Source: CAZHAC01 sp964383855
Lineage (GTDB): Bacteria > Chloroflexota > Dormibacteria > Dormibacterales > Dormibacteraceae
Direction: 5' to 3'
Length of the DNA stretch: 24,141 bases
Assembly: GCA_964383855.1 (NCBI GenBank)
Contig: CAYLIP010000042.1
Location: 1-24,141, forward strand
Below are positions 6,143-13,973 of this stretch, one piece after another. Both the position numbers and the translations under genes were made by a program. Below the pieces are notes generated by a model that saw nothing but the letters and a program-made list of their open reading frames with translations, did no database searches and had not been told where the DNA came from. How positions within the stretch are numbered: the stretch's first letter is position 1; every line of letters begins with the position of its first letter.

Positions 6143-7526
6143 GTCGAAGCAGCTGCCCGAACACCGCGGCGGGACGCGCGCCTCGCTGCCGCCGGGCACG
6201 CCGAGCGGCGAGCTCCGCGGGTCCTTCGGCGAGGCTCGCACCAACCTGCTGACCCGCCACTTCGGGACTCCGGGGCTGCACACGCTCGCCGTCTATCGCG
6301 AGCAGGCCGAGGGCCTGGCCGGATTGCGCAAGGCGCTCGAGATGGAGCCCAGGGCGATCGTCGACGAGGTGAAGACGTCGGGCCTGCGCGGCCGCGGCGG
6401 GGCCGGCTTCCCGACCGGCACCAAGTGGTCGTTCATGCCGCCTCCCGACGGCGGGCCGCGCTACGTCGTCGTCAACGCGGACGAGTCGGAGCCGGGCACG
6501 AGCAAGGACCGGTACATCATGGAGAACTGCCCGCACATGCTCCTCGAGGGGATCATGATCGCGGGCTGGGCGATCCAGGCCACGCAGGCCTGGATCTACA
6601 TCCGCGGCGAGTACGACGGGCCCTACCGGATGCTGCTGGAGGCGATCGCCGAGCTGCGCGACGCCGGCGTCCTCGGCGACCGGCCCTTCGGCAAGGACTT
6701 CGCCTTCGACATCCAGGTCTACCGCGGCCACGGCGCCTACATCTGCGGCGAGGAGACGGCGCTCCTCGAGTCGCTCGAGGGCAAGCGCGCGCAGCCTCGC
6801 TCGCGCCCCCCATTCCCCGCCGTCAAGGGCGCCTGGGGCCGCCCCACCCTGCTCAACAACGTGGAGACGCTCTCCACGCTGCCCTGGATCCTGCGCAACG
6901 GGGGCGCCGAGTACGCCAAATTCGGGACCGAGAAGAACCACGGCACCCGCCTGGTCTCGGTCAGCGGGCATGTGGCCAAACCCGGCGTCTACGAGATCGA
7001 ATGCGGCATCCCGTTCACGGAGATCCTCAACGACATCGCGGGCGGCCCGCTGCCCGGGCACCAGTTCAAGGCGTTCTGGCCCGGCGGCTCGTCCTCTCCG
7101 GTGCTCCCCGCCTCGATGATGGAGGTCCACTCCGACATCGAGGCGCTGGCGGCGGCCGGCTCGATGGCGGGGTCGGGCGGGATCATGGTCGCCGACGACC
7201 GCGCCTGCATCGTCGAGACGACGCTGCGGCTGCTCCAGTTCTATGCCTACGAGTCGTGCGGCAAGTGCACGCCCTGCCGGGTCGGGGGCAACTGGGCCGT
7301 GCGCACCGTGCGGAAGATTCTCGACGGCGAGGGGACCGCGGTGGACCTTCACATCCTCGACCGGATCCAGCAGGGTCTGCAGGACGGCCGCTGCCTCTGC
7401 GGCCTCGGAGACTCGGCCGGCTGGGTCGTGATGTCGGCGATGCGGCACTTCCCGGCCGAGTTCGAGGAGCACGCGCTCCACAGGACCTGCTCGGTCAGGA
7501 AGCAGGAGGTGGCGGCCAGTGCCTGA
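6135..7526 (+). CDS. nuoF: NADH-quinone oxidoreductase subunit F
   Basis: NuoF (51-kDa homologue) binds NADH and FMN and is the electron entry point of complex I. It has 463 residues. The Gly-rich nucleotide loop GRGGAGFPTG is at 86-95, the FMN-site NADESEPGTSKDR at 114-126, and GAYICGEETALLESLEG at about 200-216. The N3 4Fe-4S ligands are Cys375, Cys378 and Cys381 (SCGKCTPCR) and Cys422 (CGLGD). About 40 N-terminal residues precede the conserved core, slightly longer than usual. The ATG overlaps nuoE by 8 bases. The gene overlaps nuoG by 8 bases at its end. Confidence 0.96.
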   Translation: MPRSKQLPEHRGGTRASLPPGTPSGELRGSFGEARTNLLTRHFGTPGLHTLAVYREQAEGLAGLRKALEMEPRAIVDEVKTSGLRGRGGAGFPTGTKWSFMPPPDGGPRYVVVNADESEPGTSKDRYIMENCPHMLLEGIMIAGWAIQATQAWIYIRGEYDGPYRMLLEAIAELRDAGVLGDRPFGKDFAFDIQVYRGHGAYICGEETALLESLEGKRAQPRSRPPFPAVKGAWGRPTLLNNVETLSTLPWILRNGGAEYAKFGTEKNHGTRLVSVSGHVAKPGVYEIECGIPFTEILNDIAGGPLPGHQFKAFWPGGSSSPVLPASMMEVHSDIEALAAAGSMAGSGGIMVADDRACIVETTLRLLQFYAYESCGKCTPCRVGGNWAVRTVRKILDGEGTAVDLHILDRIQQGLQDGRCLCGLGDSAGWVVMSAMRHFPAEFEEHALHRTCSVRKQEVAASA

Positions 7527-9465
7527 GGAACAGCAGCCCACGTCGCGGGCGCACGCCGCCGCGCCCGGCGACCGGCCGGCGGAGGCGCCCAAGCCACCTG
7601 ACAGCGTCACCCTGACCATCGACGGGCAGCCGGTCACGGTGCCCAAGGGCACGCTGGTCGTGGAGGCGGCCAAGCAGCTGGACGTCGAGATTCCGGTCTT
7701 CTGCTACCACCACAAGCTGAACCCGGTCGGCGCCTGCCGGCTCTGCCTGGTCGAGATCTCGCCCGGACCGCCCAAGCCGACAACCGCCTGCACGACGCCG
7801 GTGGCCGAGGGCATGGTGGTGAAGACGAACAGCGCCCTGGCCGTCAGCGGGCGCGCCGACATCCTCGAGTTCGAGCTCGTCAACCACCCGCTCGACTGCC
7901 CGGTCTGCGACAAGGGCGGCGAGTGCCCGCTCCAGGACTACACGTTCCGGCACGGCTATCCGACCAGCCGGATCGACCTGCCCCGCCTGCACTTCAAGAA
8001 GCCGGTGCCGATCTCCGACTTCATCGCGCTCGACCGCGAGCGCTGCGTGCTCTGCTACCGCTGCACCCGCTACTACGACGAGGTGGCCTGGGAGCAGGAG
8101 CTGACCAGCGACCAGCGGGGCGTCCACACCTACATCACCAACCAGTTCGACCAGCCGCTGCAGTCCGTCTTCAGCGGCAACATCATCGACCTCTGCCCGG
8201 TCGGCGCCCTCACCTCCCGGGTCTGGCGGTTCGAGTCGCGGCCCTGGGACATGGACCGCAGCTTCTCGGTGTGCTCCAAGTGCTCGGTCGGCTGCAACAT
8301 GACCCAGTGGCAGCGGCGCGATGAGCTGGTACGGATCACGTCGCATGAGAACGACGAGATCGACGATGGCTGGATCTGCGACCGGGGCCGCTTCCAGTAC
8401 ACCGAGGTCAACAGCCCGGAGCGGGCGCGCGTCCCCGAGGTCGGCGGCCGGGAGGCGAGCTGGTCCAGCGCGCTGGACGCGCTCGAAGCCGGGCTCAGGG
8501 GACGCAAGCGGCCCGGAATCCGGGTTCCCCAGGACATCACCCTCGAGGAGGCCTACCTGCTCAAGCGGCTGCTGGCGGGGCCCTGGAAGGGAGCGCGCCT
8601 GGCCGTCGAGCGGCGGACCTCACTGCCGCCGCCGGCGGGCGAGACGCTGCGAATCGCGGACCTGGAGAAGGCGAAGACGATCGTGGTCATAGCCAGCGAC
8701 ACCGCGGACGACGTGCCCGTCATCAACCTGCGGATCAAGAAGGCGGTCAGCCGCTACGGCGCCAGGCTGGTGGTCGTCCATCCCGACGACCTGGATCTCG
8801 ACCGCTGGCCGACCGGTGTGAGCCATGTCCGCTACAACCCGGGCGCTGCCGCCCAGGCGGTGCGTGACCTGGGCGCCCACGACTACCTGAAGGAGGGCGG
8901 ACCGATAGCCATCCTCTACGGCGACGGCGCCGGCCGCGAGGACGGGGCCGCCATCGCGGAGGCCGCGGCCGGCCTGGCCGAGGCGGTGGGCGGCGCCCTC
9001 ATGCCGCTCTACCGCGGCACCAACGAGAGAGGGCTGCTCGAGCTGGGCCTGATCGGAGCCGCCGGCGACGACCTCAGCGGCTGCGACGCGGTGCTGCTGT
9101 GGGGCCCGGGCGAGGCGCCCAGGACGGCCAGGTTCGTGGCCGCGTGGGACTGCCTCAAGCGCGGCCGCAAGCTCGACGTCTTCCTCCCCGACGCCACCTT
9201 CGCCGAGACCCAGGGCACCTACATGAACGTGGAGGGGCGGGTGCAGTTCCTGCGCCCGGTGCTCCAGGCGCGGCCCCCCCTGCGCGAGGGCTGGGAGGTG
9301 CTGGTCGAACTGGCGCAGCGGGCCGGACTCGAGGCCGACTACCTCGGCATCTTCGAGCTCCAGCGCGAGGCGGCCGCGTCGCACCCGGCGCTGGCGCCGC
9401 TGGCCGATCCGCCGGCGCCCGGGCCGGCGCCGACCCCCGTCATGTACGGACCGGCGCGCCCATGA
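7519..9465 (+). CDS. nuoG: NADH-quinone oxidoreductase subunit G
   Basis: NuoG (75-kDa homologue) carries the Fe-S chain between NuoF and the connecting subunits. N1b ligands are Cys62, 73, 76 and 91; N5 has His123 with Cys127, 130 and 136; N4 has Cys176, 179, 182 and 226. A fourth motif, Cys252-x2-Cys255-x3-Cys259-x27-Cys287, matches the off-path cluster N7 known from E. coli and Thermus. At 648 residues it is shorter than those proteins (roughly 780-910), because the C-terminal molybdopterin-oxidoreductase-like region is reduced; it ends in a Pro/Ala-rich tail. The GTG start follows AGGAGG closely and overlaps nuoF by 8 bases; the stop overlaps the nuoH ATG. Confidence 0.95.
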   Translation: MPEEQQPTSRAHAAAPGDRPAEAPKPPDSVTLTIDGQPVTVPKGTLVVEAAKQLDVEIPVFCYHHKLNPVGACRLCLVEISPGPPKPTTACTTPVAEGMVVKTNSALAVSGRADILEFELVNHPLDCPVCDKGGECPLQDYTFRHGYPTSRIDLPRLHFKKPVPISDFIALDRERCVLCYRCTRYYDEVAWEQELTSDQRGVHTYITNQFDQPLQSVFSGNIIDLCPVGALTSRVWRFESRPWDMDRSFSVCSKCSVGCNMTQWQRRDELVRITSHENDEIDDGWICDRGRFQYTEVNSPERARVPEVGGREASWSSALDALEAGLRGRKRPGIRVPQDITLEEAYLLKRLLAGPWKGARLAVERRTSLPPPAGETLRIADLEKAKTIVVIASDTADDVPVINLRIKKAVSRYGARLVVVHPDDLDLDRWPTGVSHVRYNPGAAAQAVRDLGAHDYLKEGGPIAILYGDGAGREDGAAIAEAAAGLAEAVGGALMPLYRGTNERGLLELGLIGAAGDDLSGCDAVLLWGPGEAPRTARFVAAWDCLKRGRKLDVFLPDATFAETQGTYMNVEGRVQFLRPVLQARPPLREGWEVLVELAQRAGLEADYLGIFELQREAAASHPALAPLADPPAPGPAPTPVMYGPARP

Positions 9466-10511
9466 CGCCGTTCCTGTTCGAGCCGGCCTTTCTGGGCACG
9501 CCCGATCCCTTCGGCTGGTACGCAGACCCGGTCGGCCACTGGGTGATCGTGGTCGTGGCGATGGTCCTGCTGGTCTTCGTGCTCCTGACGCTGACCGCCT
9601 ACACGGTCTTCTGGGAGCGCGTCTACCTGGGCTGGGTCCAGCGCCGCCCGGGACCCAACCGGGTCGGCCCCTTCGGGCTCCTCCAGATGGCGGCCGACGG
9701 GGTGAAGCTGATCTTCAAGGAGAGCTTTCTTCCCAACGGCGTCGACCGGCTGACCTACATCGCCGCGCCCGCGATCGCGGTCGGCTCGGCGTTCCTGGCC
9801 TGGTCGGTTGTGCCGATCGGGATCTGGTACGGCGTCACCTACTGGGTTGCCGACCTCAACATCGGCTTCCTCCTGATCCTGGCCGTGACCTCGATGAACG
9901 TCTACGCGATCATGCTCGGCGGCTGGTCGTCGAACTCCAAGTACTCGCTGCTGGGCGGGCTCCGCTCGGCTGCGCAGCTGATCAGCTACGAGATGGCGAT
10001 GGGGTTGGCCCTGGTCCCGATCTTCATGCTGGCCGGCAGCCTCCGCCTGGAGGACATCGTCAGCAACGGGCCCCACTGGGGCGGCTTCCTCGTCCCCATG
10101 ATCGTCGTCGCGCCGATCAGCTTCCTGGTCTACACGATGGCCGCGGTGGCCGAGACCAACCGCGCGCCCTTCGACCTCCCGGAGGCCGAGCAGGAGCTTG
10201 TCGGCGGCTTCCTGACCGAGTACTCGGGGCTCAAGTTCACGATGTTCTACCTGGGCGAGTACCTGGCCGTGCTCACCCAGTCGACCCTGATCACGCTGCT
10301 CTTCTTCGGCGGCTGGCACCTGTGGATAGTGCCGCCCGTGATCGCCCTCGTCCTCAAGGTCTTCCTGGTCGCCAGCTTCTACATCTGGCTGCGCGCGACC
10401 CTTCCCCGCCTGCGCTACGACATGCTGATGCGGTTCGGCTGGAAGGTGCTGCTGCCGATCGGCATCCTCAACGTCGTCGTCACCGCGATCGTGCTCGTGG
10501 CGGTGACCTAG
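9462..10511 (+). CDS. nuoH: NADH-quinone oxidoreductase subunit H
   Basis: NuoH (ND1 homologue) is the membrane subunit that anchors the peripheral arm and forms the quinone entry and E-channel. The protein has 349 residues with about eight hydrophobic helices. Conserved cytoplasmic loops are RRPGPNRVGPFGLLQ (61-75), running into ADGVKLIFKE, and the acidic loop AETNRAPFDLPEAEQEL (230-246) followed by TEYSG. The longer open frame upstream lies inside nuoG and has no homology, so the ATG in the ATGA overlap with the nuoG stop is the start. Confidence 0.96.
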   Translation: MTPFLFEPAFLGTPDPFGWYADPVGHWVIVVVAMVLLVFVLLTLTAYTVFWERVYLGWVQRRPGPNRVGPFGLLQMAADGVKLIFKESFLPNGVDRLTYIAAPAIAVGSAFLAWSVVPIGIWYGVTYWVADLNIGFLLILAVTSMNVYAIMLGGWSSNSKYSLLGGLRSAAQLISYEMAMGLALVPIFMLAGSLRLEDIVSNGPHWGGFLVPMIVVAPISFLVYTMAAVAETNRAPFDLPEAEQELVGGFLTEYSGLKFTMFYLGEYLAVLTQSTLITLLFFGGWHLWIVPPVIALVLKVFLVASFYIWLRATLPRLRYDMLMRFGWKVLLPIGILNVVVTAIVLVAVT

Positions 10512-10518
10512 GAGTCCC

Positions 10519-11097
10519 ATGGCAGATCCAGAAAACAAGAAGAAGAAGAAACCCGGCGTCGCCGACGACGTGCTCGGCCTGCTGACCGGCCTCCGGACCA
10601 CGCTCGGGGAGGGCTTCCAGCCGCACGTCACGATCGAGTACCCGGAGGAGAAGTCGGTGCGCTCCGAGCGGTACCGCGGACGCCATTACCTGCGCCGCTA
10701 CGACAACGGGCTCGAGCGATGCATCGGATGCGAGCTCTGCGCGGCCGCCTGCCCGGTCGGCTGCATCCTGGTCATCGCCGCCGAGAACTCGGACGAGAAC
10801 CGCGTCAGCCCGGGCGAGCGCTATGCCAGGACCTACGAGATCAACATGCTGCGCTGCATCTTCTGCGGCTACTGCGAGGAGGCGTGCCCGGTGCAGGCGA
10901 TCGTGCTCGGCCCCGAGTACGAGCTCTCCAACGTCAGCCGCGAGCAGTTCATCTACACCAAGCCGATGCTGATCGAGCCCGACCCGCGCGAGGAGCCGCT
11001 CTTCGTGAGGACGGGCAAGAAGCCGGACACCGACGTCTACATCGGGAACACGATGGAACCGCGCGCCCCGTTCACGCTGCCGCAGGAGCCGGGCTGA
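10519..11097 (+). CDS. nuoI: NADH-quinone oxidoreductase subunit I
   Basis: NuoI (TYKY homologue) holds clusters N6a and N6b, which link NuoG to NuoB. Two 8Fe-ferredoxin motifs are present: Cys68-x2-Cys71-x2-Cys74-x3-Cys78-Pro and Cys113-x2-Cys116-x2-Cys119-x3-Cys123-Pro. The protein has 192 residues. A good Shine-Dalgarno AGGAG sits 6 bases before the ATG, 7 bases after the nuoH stop. The N-terminus has a run of five Lys (residues 7-11) encoded by an A-rich tract that stands out in this GC-rich region, followed by the usual amphipathic helix. The stop overlaps the nuoJ start. Confidence 0.96.
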   Translation: MADPENKKKKKPGVADDVLGLLTGLRTTLGEGFQPHVTIEYPEEKSVRSERYRGRHYLRRYDNGLERCIGCELCAAACPVGCILVIAAENSDENRVSPGERYARTYEINMLRCIFCGYCEEACPVQAIVLGPEYELSNVSREQFIYTKPMLIEPDPREEPLFVRTGKKPDTDVYIGNTMEPRAPFTLPQEPG

Positions 11098-11708
11098 TGG
11101 GAGCCGCCTCGGCGCTCTTCTGGTTCTTCGCCCTGCTCGCGGTGGCCGGCGGCTTCGGAGTGATCCTCTTCCGGACGCCCATCCGCAACGTGCTCTCGCT
11201 GGTGCTGGTCATGCTCTCGCTGGCCGTCGAGTTCCTGCTCCTCTCCGCGCAGTTCATCTTCGCGGTCCAGGTGATCGTCTACGCCGGCGCCGTGATGGTG
11301 CTGTTCCTCTTCGTCATCTTCCTGCTCGGCCCGACCCGGGAGGTCGCCCACTTCCGCTCCTCCTGGTGGCAGCTCGCCGTGGCCGCGATCGTGGTCGCCT
11401 GCTTTGCCGGCTTGATGTACTACCTGGTCAACAACCTGCCCTTCCGGCAGCCTGACCAGACCGACCCGAGCCTCTTCGGCACCGTGCAGGCGATCGGGGC
11501 CGGGCTCTTCACGACCTACCTCTATCCCTTCGAGCTGACCTCGATCCTGCTCCTGGTGGCCGCCGTGGGCGCGATCTACCTGAGCCGCCGCGAGCCCTCG
11601 GAGGCGGCCCGCCTGAGCCGCGAGGCGGAGGTGCGCCAGGCGCGGTCGCCGCGGACGCTGGCGCCGGACGACGCGCGCCCCGAGCGCACGCAGGTGAGGC
11701 CTTCGTGA
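11097..11708 (+). CDS. nuoJ: NADH-quinone oxidoreductase subunit J
   Basis: NuoJ (ND6 homologue) is a membrane subunit next to NuoA and NuoK at the start of the antiporter-like arm. The protein has 203 residues and about five membrane helices. The central TM3 segment AVQVIVYAGAVMVLFLFVI (about 57-75) contains the conserved Tyr and the pi-bulge glycine region. The C-terminal 40 residues are hydrophilic and Arg/Glu-rich, presumably cytoplasmic. The ATG overlaps the nuoI stop (TGATG); upstream open frame inside nuoI is not homologous. The stop overlaps the nuoK GTG. Confidence 0.94.
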   Translation: MGAASALFWFFALLAVAGGFGVILFRTPIRNVLSLVLVMLSLAVEFLLLSAQFIFAVQVIVYAGAVMVLFLFVIFLLGPTREVAHFRSSWWQLAVAAIVVACFAGLMYYLVNNLPFRQPDQTDPSLFGTVQAIGAGLFTTYLYPFELTSILLLVAAVGAIYLSRREPSEAARLSREAEVRQARSPRTLAPDDARPERTQVRPS

Positions 11709-12052
11709 GCCTGCCGCTGGCCGCCTCGGCGATCAGGATCGGAGGCGAGACGCTCGACGCCTCCCAGTTCCTGGCCCTGGCCGCGATCCTCTTCGTCATG
11801 GGCACCGTAGGGGTGCTCATCCGGCGCAACCCGCTGGTCATCCTGATCTGCATCGAGCTGATGCTGAACGCCGTCAACCTGACGCTGGTCACCTTCGCCC
11901 GCCAGCTCAACAACCCCGAGGGCCAGCTCTTCGCGCTCATGACGATGACGGTCGCCGCCGCCGAGGCGGTGGTCGGGCTCGCGATCCTGGTCGACATCTT
12001 CCGCGTCCGCGAAGTCGACGACATCGACGAATTGCACGAGCTGAAGGGTTAG
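11705..12052 (+). CDS. nuoK: NADH-quinone oxidoreductase subunit K
   Basis: NuoK (ND4L homologue) is a three-helix subunit related to the Mrp antiporter subunit MrpC. At 115 residues it is slightly longer than the usual 100 because of a short N-terminal extension and an acidic tail. The two buried glutamates needed for proton transfer are present: Glu51 in LICIELMLNAVNL and Glu87 in TVAAAEAVVGLAI. The GTG start lies in a GTGA overlap with the nuoJ stop. nuoL follows after 3 bases. Confidence 0.95.
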   Translation: MSLPLAASAIRIGGETLDASQFLALAAILFVMGTVGVLIRRNPLVILICIELMLNAVNLTLVTFARQLNNPEGQLFALMTMTVAAAEAVVGLAILVDIFRVREVDDIDELHELKG

Positions 12053-12055
12053 GCG

Positions 12056-13954
12056 ATGAGTGCCCAGGCGGTGACTCTCGCCGTACTGCTGCTGCCCGCG
12101 CTGGGGTGCGTCTTCCTCGGCGTCTTCAACTGGCGCGGGCCTCGGCTGCTCACGGCGGTGGTGGGTCCGGGGGTGGTCTGGCTCAGCTTCCTGCTCGTGC
12201 TCTGGCTCGCCTTCACCAACCAGTCCGGCGACTACCACTACTGGACGTGGATCAGGAGCGGCAGCTTCCAGCTGCCGGTCAACCTGAACGTCGACCACCT
12301 GTCGCTCTTCATGTGCCTTGTCATCACCGGCGTCGGCGGCCTGATCGTGACCTACGCGGTCGGCTACATGGACCACGAGCCGGACGCCGGGTACGCCCGC
12401 TTCTTCTGCTACATGGACATCTTCGTCTTCTCGATGCTCCTGCTCGTCCTGGCCGGCAACGTCGTCTTCCTGATCGTCGGCTGGGCCATGGTCGGCCTCA
12501 GCTCCTACCTCCTGATCGGCTTCTACTACTGGCGCGTATCGGCGGTGGACGCGGCCCGGAAGGCGTTCGTCATGAACGTGATCGGCGACATCGGGATGAT
12601 CCTCGGCGCCTTCGTCCTCTTCCTGAACCTGCACTCCCTGACCTATGCGGATCTCTTCAGGGCCATCCCCAAGTCGGACACCGGCTGGCTCGAGCTGGCC
12701 GGCTTCCTGCTCCTGGTCGGCGGCGTCGCCAAGTCGGCCCAGCTCCCGCTCCACACGTGGCTGCCGGACGCCATGGAGGGTCCGACGCCGGTCTCGGCGC
12801 TGATCCACGCGGCCACCATGGTGACCGCGGGCGTCTACCTGGTCGCCCGCTTCCACCCGGTCTACGACGTGGCCTGGATGGCGCACGGAGCGGTCGCCAT
12901 CGTGGGCGCCCTGTCGGCCCTCTTCGCGGCCACCATCGCGCTCGTCCAGACCGACATCAAGCGCGTGCTCGCCTACTCGACCATGAGCCAGATCGGGTAC
13001 ATGTTCCTGGCCGTCGGGATCGGCGCCTACTCGGCCGGCATGTTCCACCTGCTCGCCCACGCCTTTTTCAAGGCCCTGCTCTTCATGGCCGCCGGCAACG
13101 TCATCCACGCGCTGGCCGACGAGCAGGACATGCGCCGGTTCGGGGGGCTTTGGCGGGACATGCGCCGGACCTCGGTCGCCTTCCTGGTCGGCTCGCTCTC
13201 GCTGGCCGGGATCATCCCCTTCGTCGGGTTCTTTTCCAAGGAGAGCGTTCTCGGTGAGGCCTTCAACCGGGGCGACGGCCTCGGCTACGCGGTCTGGGCG
13301 CTCGGCTTTGCCACCGCCTTGCTGACCGCCTTCTACACCGGCCGGATGTGGTGGTTCGCCTTCGTCCGCCCGGCGGCGGCCGACCGCCCGGGTGGCGAGC
13401 ACGTCCACGAGGCGCCCGCGGTCATGTTCCTCCCGGTCGCGGTCCTGGCCGTGCTGAGCACGGTCGGCGGGCTCATCCAGACCTCCGCCCTCCAGGCCGG
13501 GCCCCGCCTGGTCGACGACTGGCTGGAACCCGTGGTCGGTCACCCGAGCTGGAAGGCGAGCCCGATCGAGCTGCTGGCGACGGCGGCGACGGTGCTGCTG
13601 GCGGCCGGCTTCTTCCTGCTCGCCCAGCGGTTCTGGGTCAGCGGGCAGCTGAGCGCCGAGGCCTGGCGCCGCCGCCTGCCCCGGCTCACCGCGCTGCTGG
13701 AGCACAAGTACTACCTCGACGAGCTCTACTCGCTGGCCTTCGTCCGGGGCCTGGACACCGCCGCGACCGCGGGCGAGCGCTTTGTCGACGCTCCGCTGAT
13801 CGACGGCGCCGTCCTGAGCGTGGGCCGCGCCGCCGAGGGCGGCGCCGGCAGCCTCTCGCTGACCGAGAACGGCTTCGTCCGCAGCTATCTCCTCTTCTTC
13901 CTTGGCGGCGCGGTCGTGGTGGCTGCGCTGGTCCTGCTCAAGGTGGCGGGATGA
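12056..13954 (+). CDS. nuoL: NADH-quinone oxidoreductase subunit L
   Basis: NuoL (ND5 homologue) is the distal antiporter-like, ion-pumping subunit with the long lateral helix. It has 632 residues and many membrane helices. Most channel residues align with E. coli NuoL: Asp178, Lys226 (AKSAQLPLHTWLPDAMEGP), His251 (ALIHAATMV), Lys302, His331, His335, Lys339 and Lys395 (FFSKESVL). However, residue 144, in GWAMVGLSSYLLIGF, is Ala where the family has Glu (GWExVG). That glutamate starts the TM5 part of the channel. Codon 144 is GCC at 12485-12487, and the surrounding sequence is intact. The ATG starts 3 bases after nuoK, with no strong Shine-Dalgarno sequence. nuoM follows 19 bases after its stop. 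Confidence 0.96.
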   Translation: MSAQAVTLAVLLLPALGCVFLGVFNWRGPRLLTAVVGPGVVWLSFLLVLWLAFTNQSGDYHYWTWIRSGSFQLPVNLNVDHLSLFMCLVITGVGGLIVTYAVGYMDHEPDAGYARFFCYMDIFVFSMLLLVLAGNVVFLIVGWAMVGLSSYLLIGFYYWRVSAVDAARKAFVMNVIGDIGMILGAFVLFLNLHSLTYADLFRAIPKSDTGWLELAGFLLLVGGVAKSAQLPLHTWLPDAMEGPTPVSALIHAATMVTAGVYLVARFHPVYDVAWMAHGAVAIVGALSALFAATIALVQTDIKRVLAYSTMSQIGYMFLAVGIGAYSAGMFHLLAHAFFKALLFMAAGNVIHALADEQDMRRFGGLWRDMRRTSVAFLVGSLSLAGIIPFVGFFSKESVLGEAFNRGDGLGYAVWALGFATALLTAFYTGRMWWFAFVRPAAADRPGGEHVHEAPAVMFLPVAVLAVLSTVGGLIQTSALQAGPRLVDDWLEPVVGHPSWKASPIELLATAATVLLAAGFFLLAQRFWVSGQLSAEAWRRRLPRLTALLEHKYYLDELYSLAFVRGLDTAATAGERFVDAPLIDGAVLSVGRAAEGGAGSLSLTENGFVRSYLLFFLGGAVVVAALVLLKVAG

Positions 13955-13973
13955 GCCGGCGGGGGATGTCCAG

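Noticed and set aside
5919..7673. 584-codon open frame on the minus strand opposite nuoE to nuoG
   Set aside because: Antisense shadow of clearly conserved nuo genes, with no recognisable motif.
10528..10551. A-rich Lys tract at the start of nuoI as a sign of foreign DNA or frameshift
   Set aside because: The frame is intact through both ferredoxin motifs. A short lysine run next to the membrane-facing helix is unremarkable.
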